The notes under the pieces: model-generated
What the model was told of the DNA's origin: nothing
Databases searched by the model: none
Seen by the model: only the letters and a program-made list of their open reading frames with translations
Program-made: the position numbers and the translations under genes
Part shown: in pieces, positions 6,277-6,544 of the stretch
Position numbering within the stretch: position 1 is the stretch's first letter
How the letters are laid out: each line of letters starts with the position of its first letter
Assembly: GCA_017443165.1 (NCBI GenBank)
Contig: JAFSOW010000151.1
Location: 1-6,544 of the forward strand
Direction of reading: 5' to 3'
Length of the DNA stretch: 6,544 nt
From: Acidaminococcaceae bacterium
Lineage (GTDB): Bacteria; Bacillota; Negativicutes; Acidaminococcales; Acidaminococcaceae

Positions 6277-6544
6277 TTATCCCTTCCGTTCCGCGGTCTT
6301 GTCCCGCTCCATCAGACGGGCCACTACGGTACGGGGATCAGCATTATGATTCACGATGGCATCCACCGCCCGGACGATGGGCATATCCACCTCATATTTT
6401 TCAGCAAAAGCGATAGCCGCGGGAAGGGCGTTGATTCCTTCCACAACCATGCCGACCCGCTTCACCGCATCCACCGTTTCATACCCCTGGCCAATGAGAT
6501 ACCCACAGCGATTGTTTCGGCTGTGCATGCTGGTAGCTGTCACA
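6277..6544 (-). CDS. gpsA: NAD(P)H-dependent glycerol-3-phosphate dehydrogenase, C-terminal fragment (cut by right edge)
   Basis: GpsA reduces dihydroxyacetone phosphate to sn-glycerol-3-phosphate for phospholipid synthesis in the cytoplasm. Only the last 88 residues are present; the start lies past the right edge, so the leading GTG is an internal valine and not a start. The fragment opens with VTATSMHSRNNRCGYLIGQG, the family's conserved substrate-binding SRN segment in the helical C-terminal domain. It continues with VGMVVEGINALPAA and YEVDMPIVRAVDAIV, both typical. It ends in MERDKTAERKG at a TAA. The gene converges on the ATP-grasp gene across a shared terminator. Confidence 0.93.
   Translation of the reverse strand, partial: VTATSMHSRNNRCGYLIGQGYETVDAVKRVGMVVEGINALPAAIAFAEKYEVDMPIVRAVDAIVNHNADPRTVVARLMERDKTAERKG

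Overview
The window looks like chromosomal DNA from a diderm (outer-membrane) member of the Firmicutes, most likely the class Negativicutes. Two things point there. The condensin genes scpA and scpB sit in a tight operon with a site-2 protease and rluB, in the Firmicutes style with strong Shine-Dalgarno sites. The same DNA carries a trimeric autotransporter adhesin of the YadA type, which only works in a cell with an outer membrane. The placement is by inference; I cannot name a genus. No RNA genes, CRISPR array or insertion sequence were seen.

Layout. (1) Positions 1-2125, minus strand: an operon read right to left as site-2 protease (GTG start) > scpA > scpB > rluB (cut by the left edge). 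Gaps are 11 nt, a 14-nt overlap and 3 nt. A good sigma70-type promoter lies at 2198-2226. (2) Positions 2276-3758, minus strand: a YadA-like adhesin gene with its own consensus-like promoter and a strong intrinsic terminator that insulates it from the protease operon. (3) Positions 3892-6222, plus strand: a divergent pair, a PF00756-type esterase and an ATP-grasp ligase, with an extended -10 promoter in front and a hairpin between the genes. The esterase frame is broken by a single in-frame TAG at codon 44. (4) Positions 6277-6544, minus strand: the C-terminal end of gpsA. A perfect bidirectional terminator separates it from the ATP-grasp gene.

How they work together. ScpA and ScpB are the non-SMC subunits of the chromosome condensin, and RluB modifies 23S rRNA; these are housekeeping functions. 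GpsA makes glycerol-3-phosphate for phospholipids. The adhesin is a surface protein, notable for a coiled coil placed after its membrane anchor. The esterase and ATP-grasp pair is the least understood part. It could form or release an amide or ester bond in a small metabolite, but nothing in the sequence fixes the substrate, and the esterase may be dead or recently inactivated. The in-frame TAG, the uncharacterised pair and the odd C-terminus of the adhesin are the points most worth checking.
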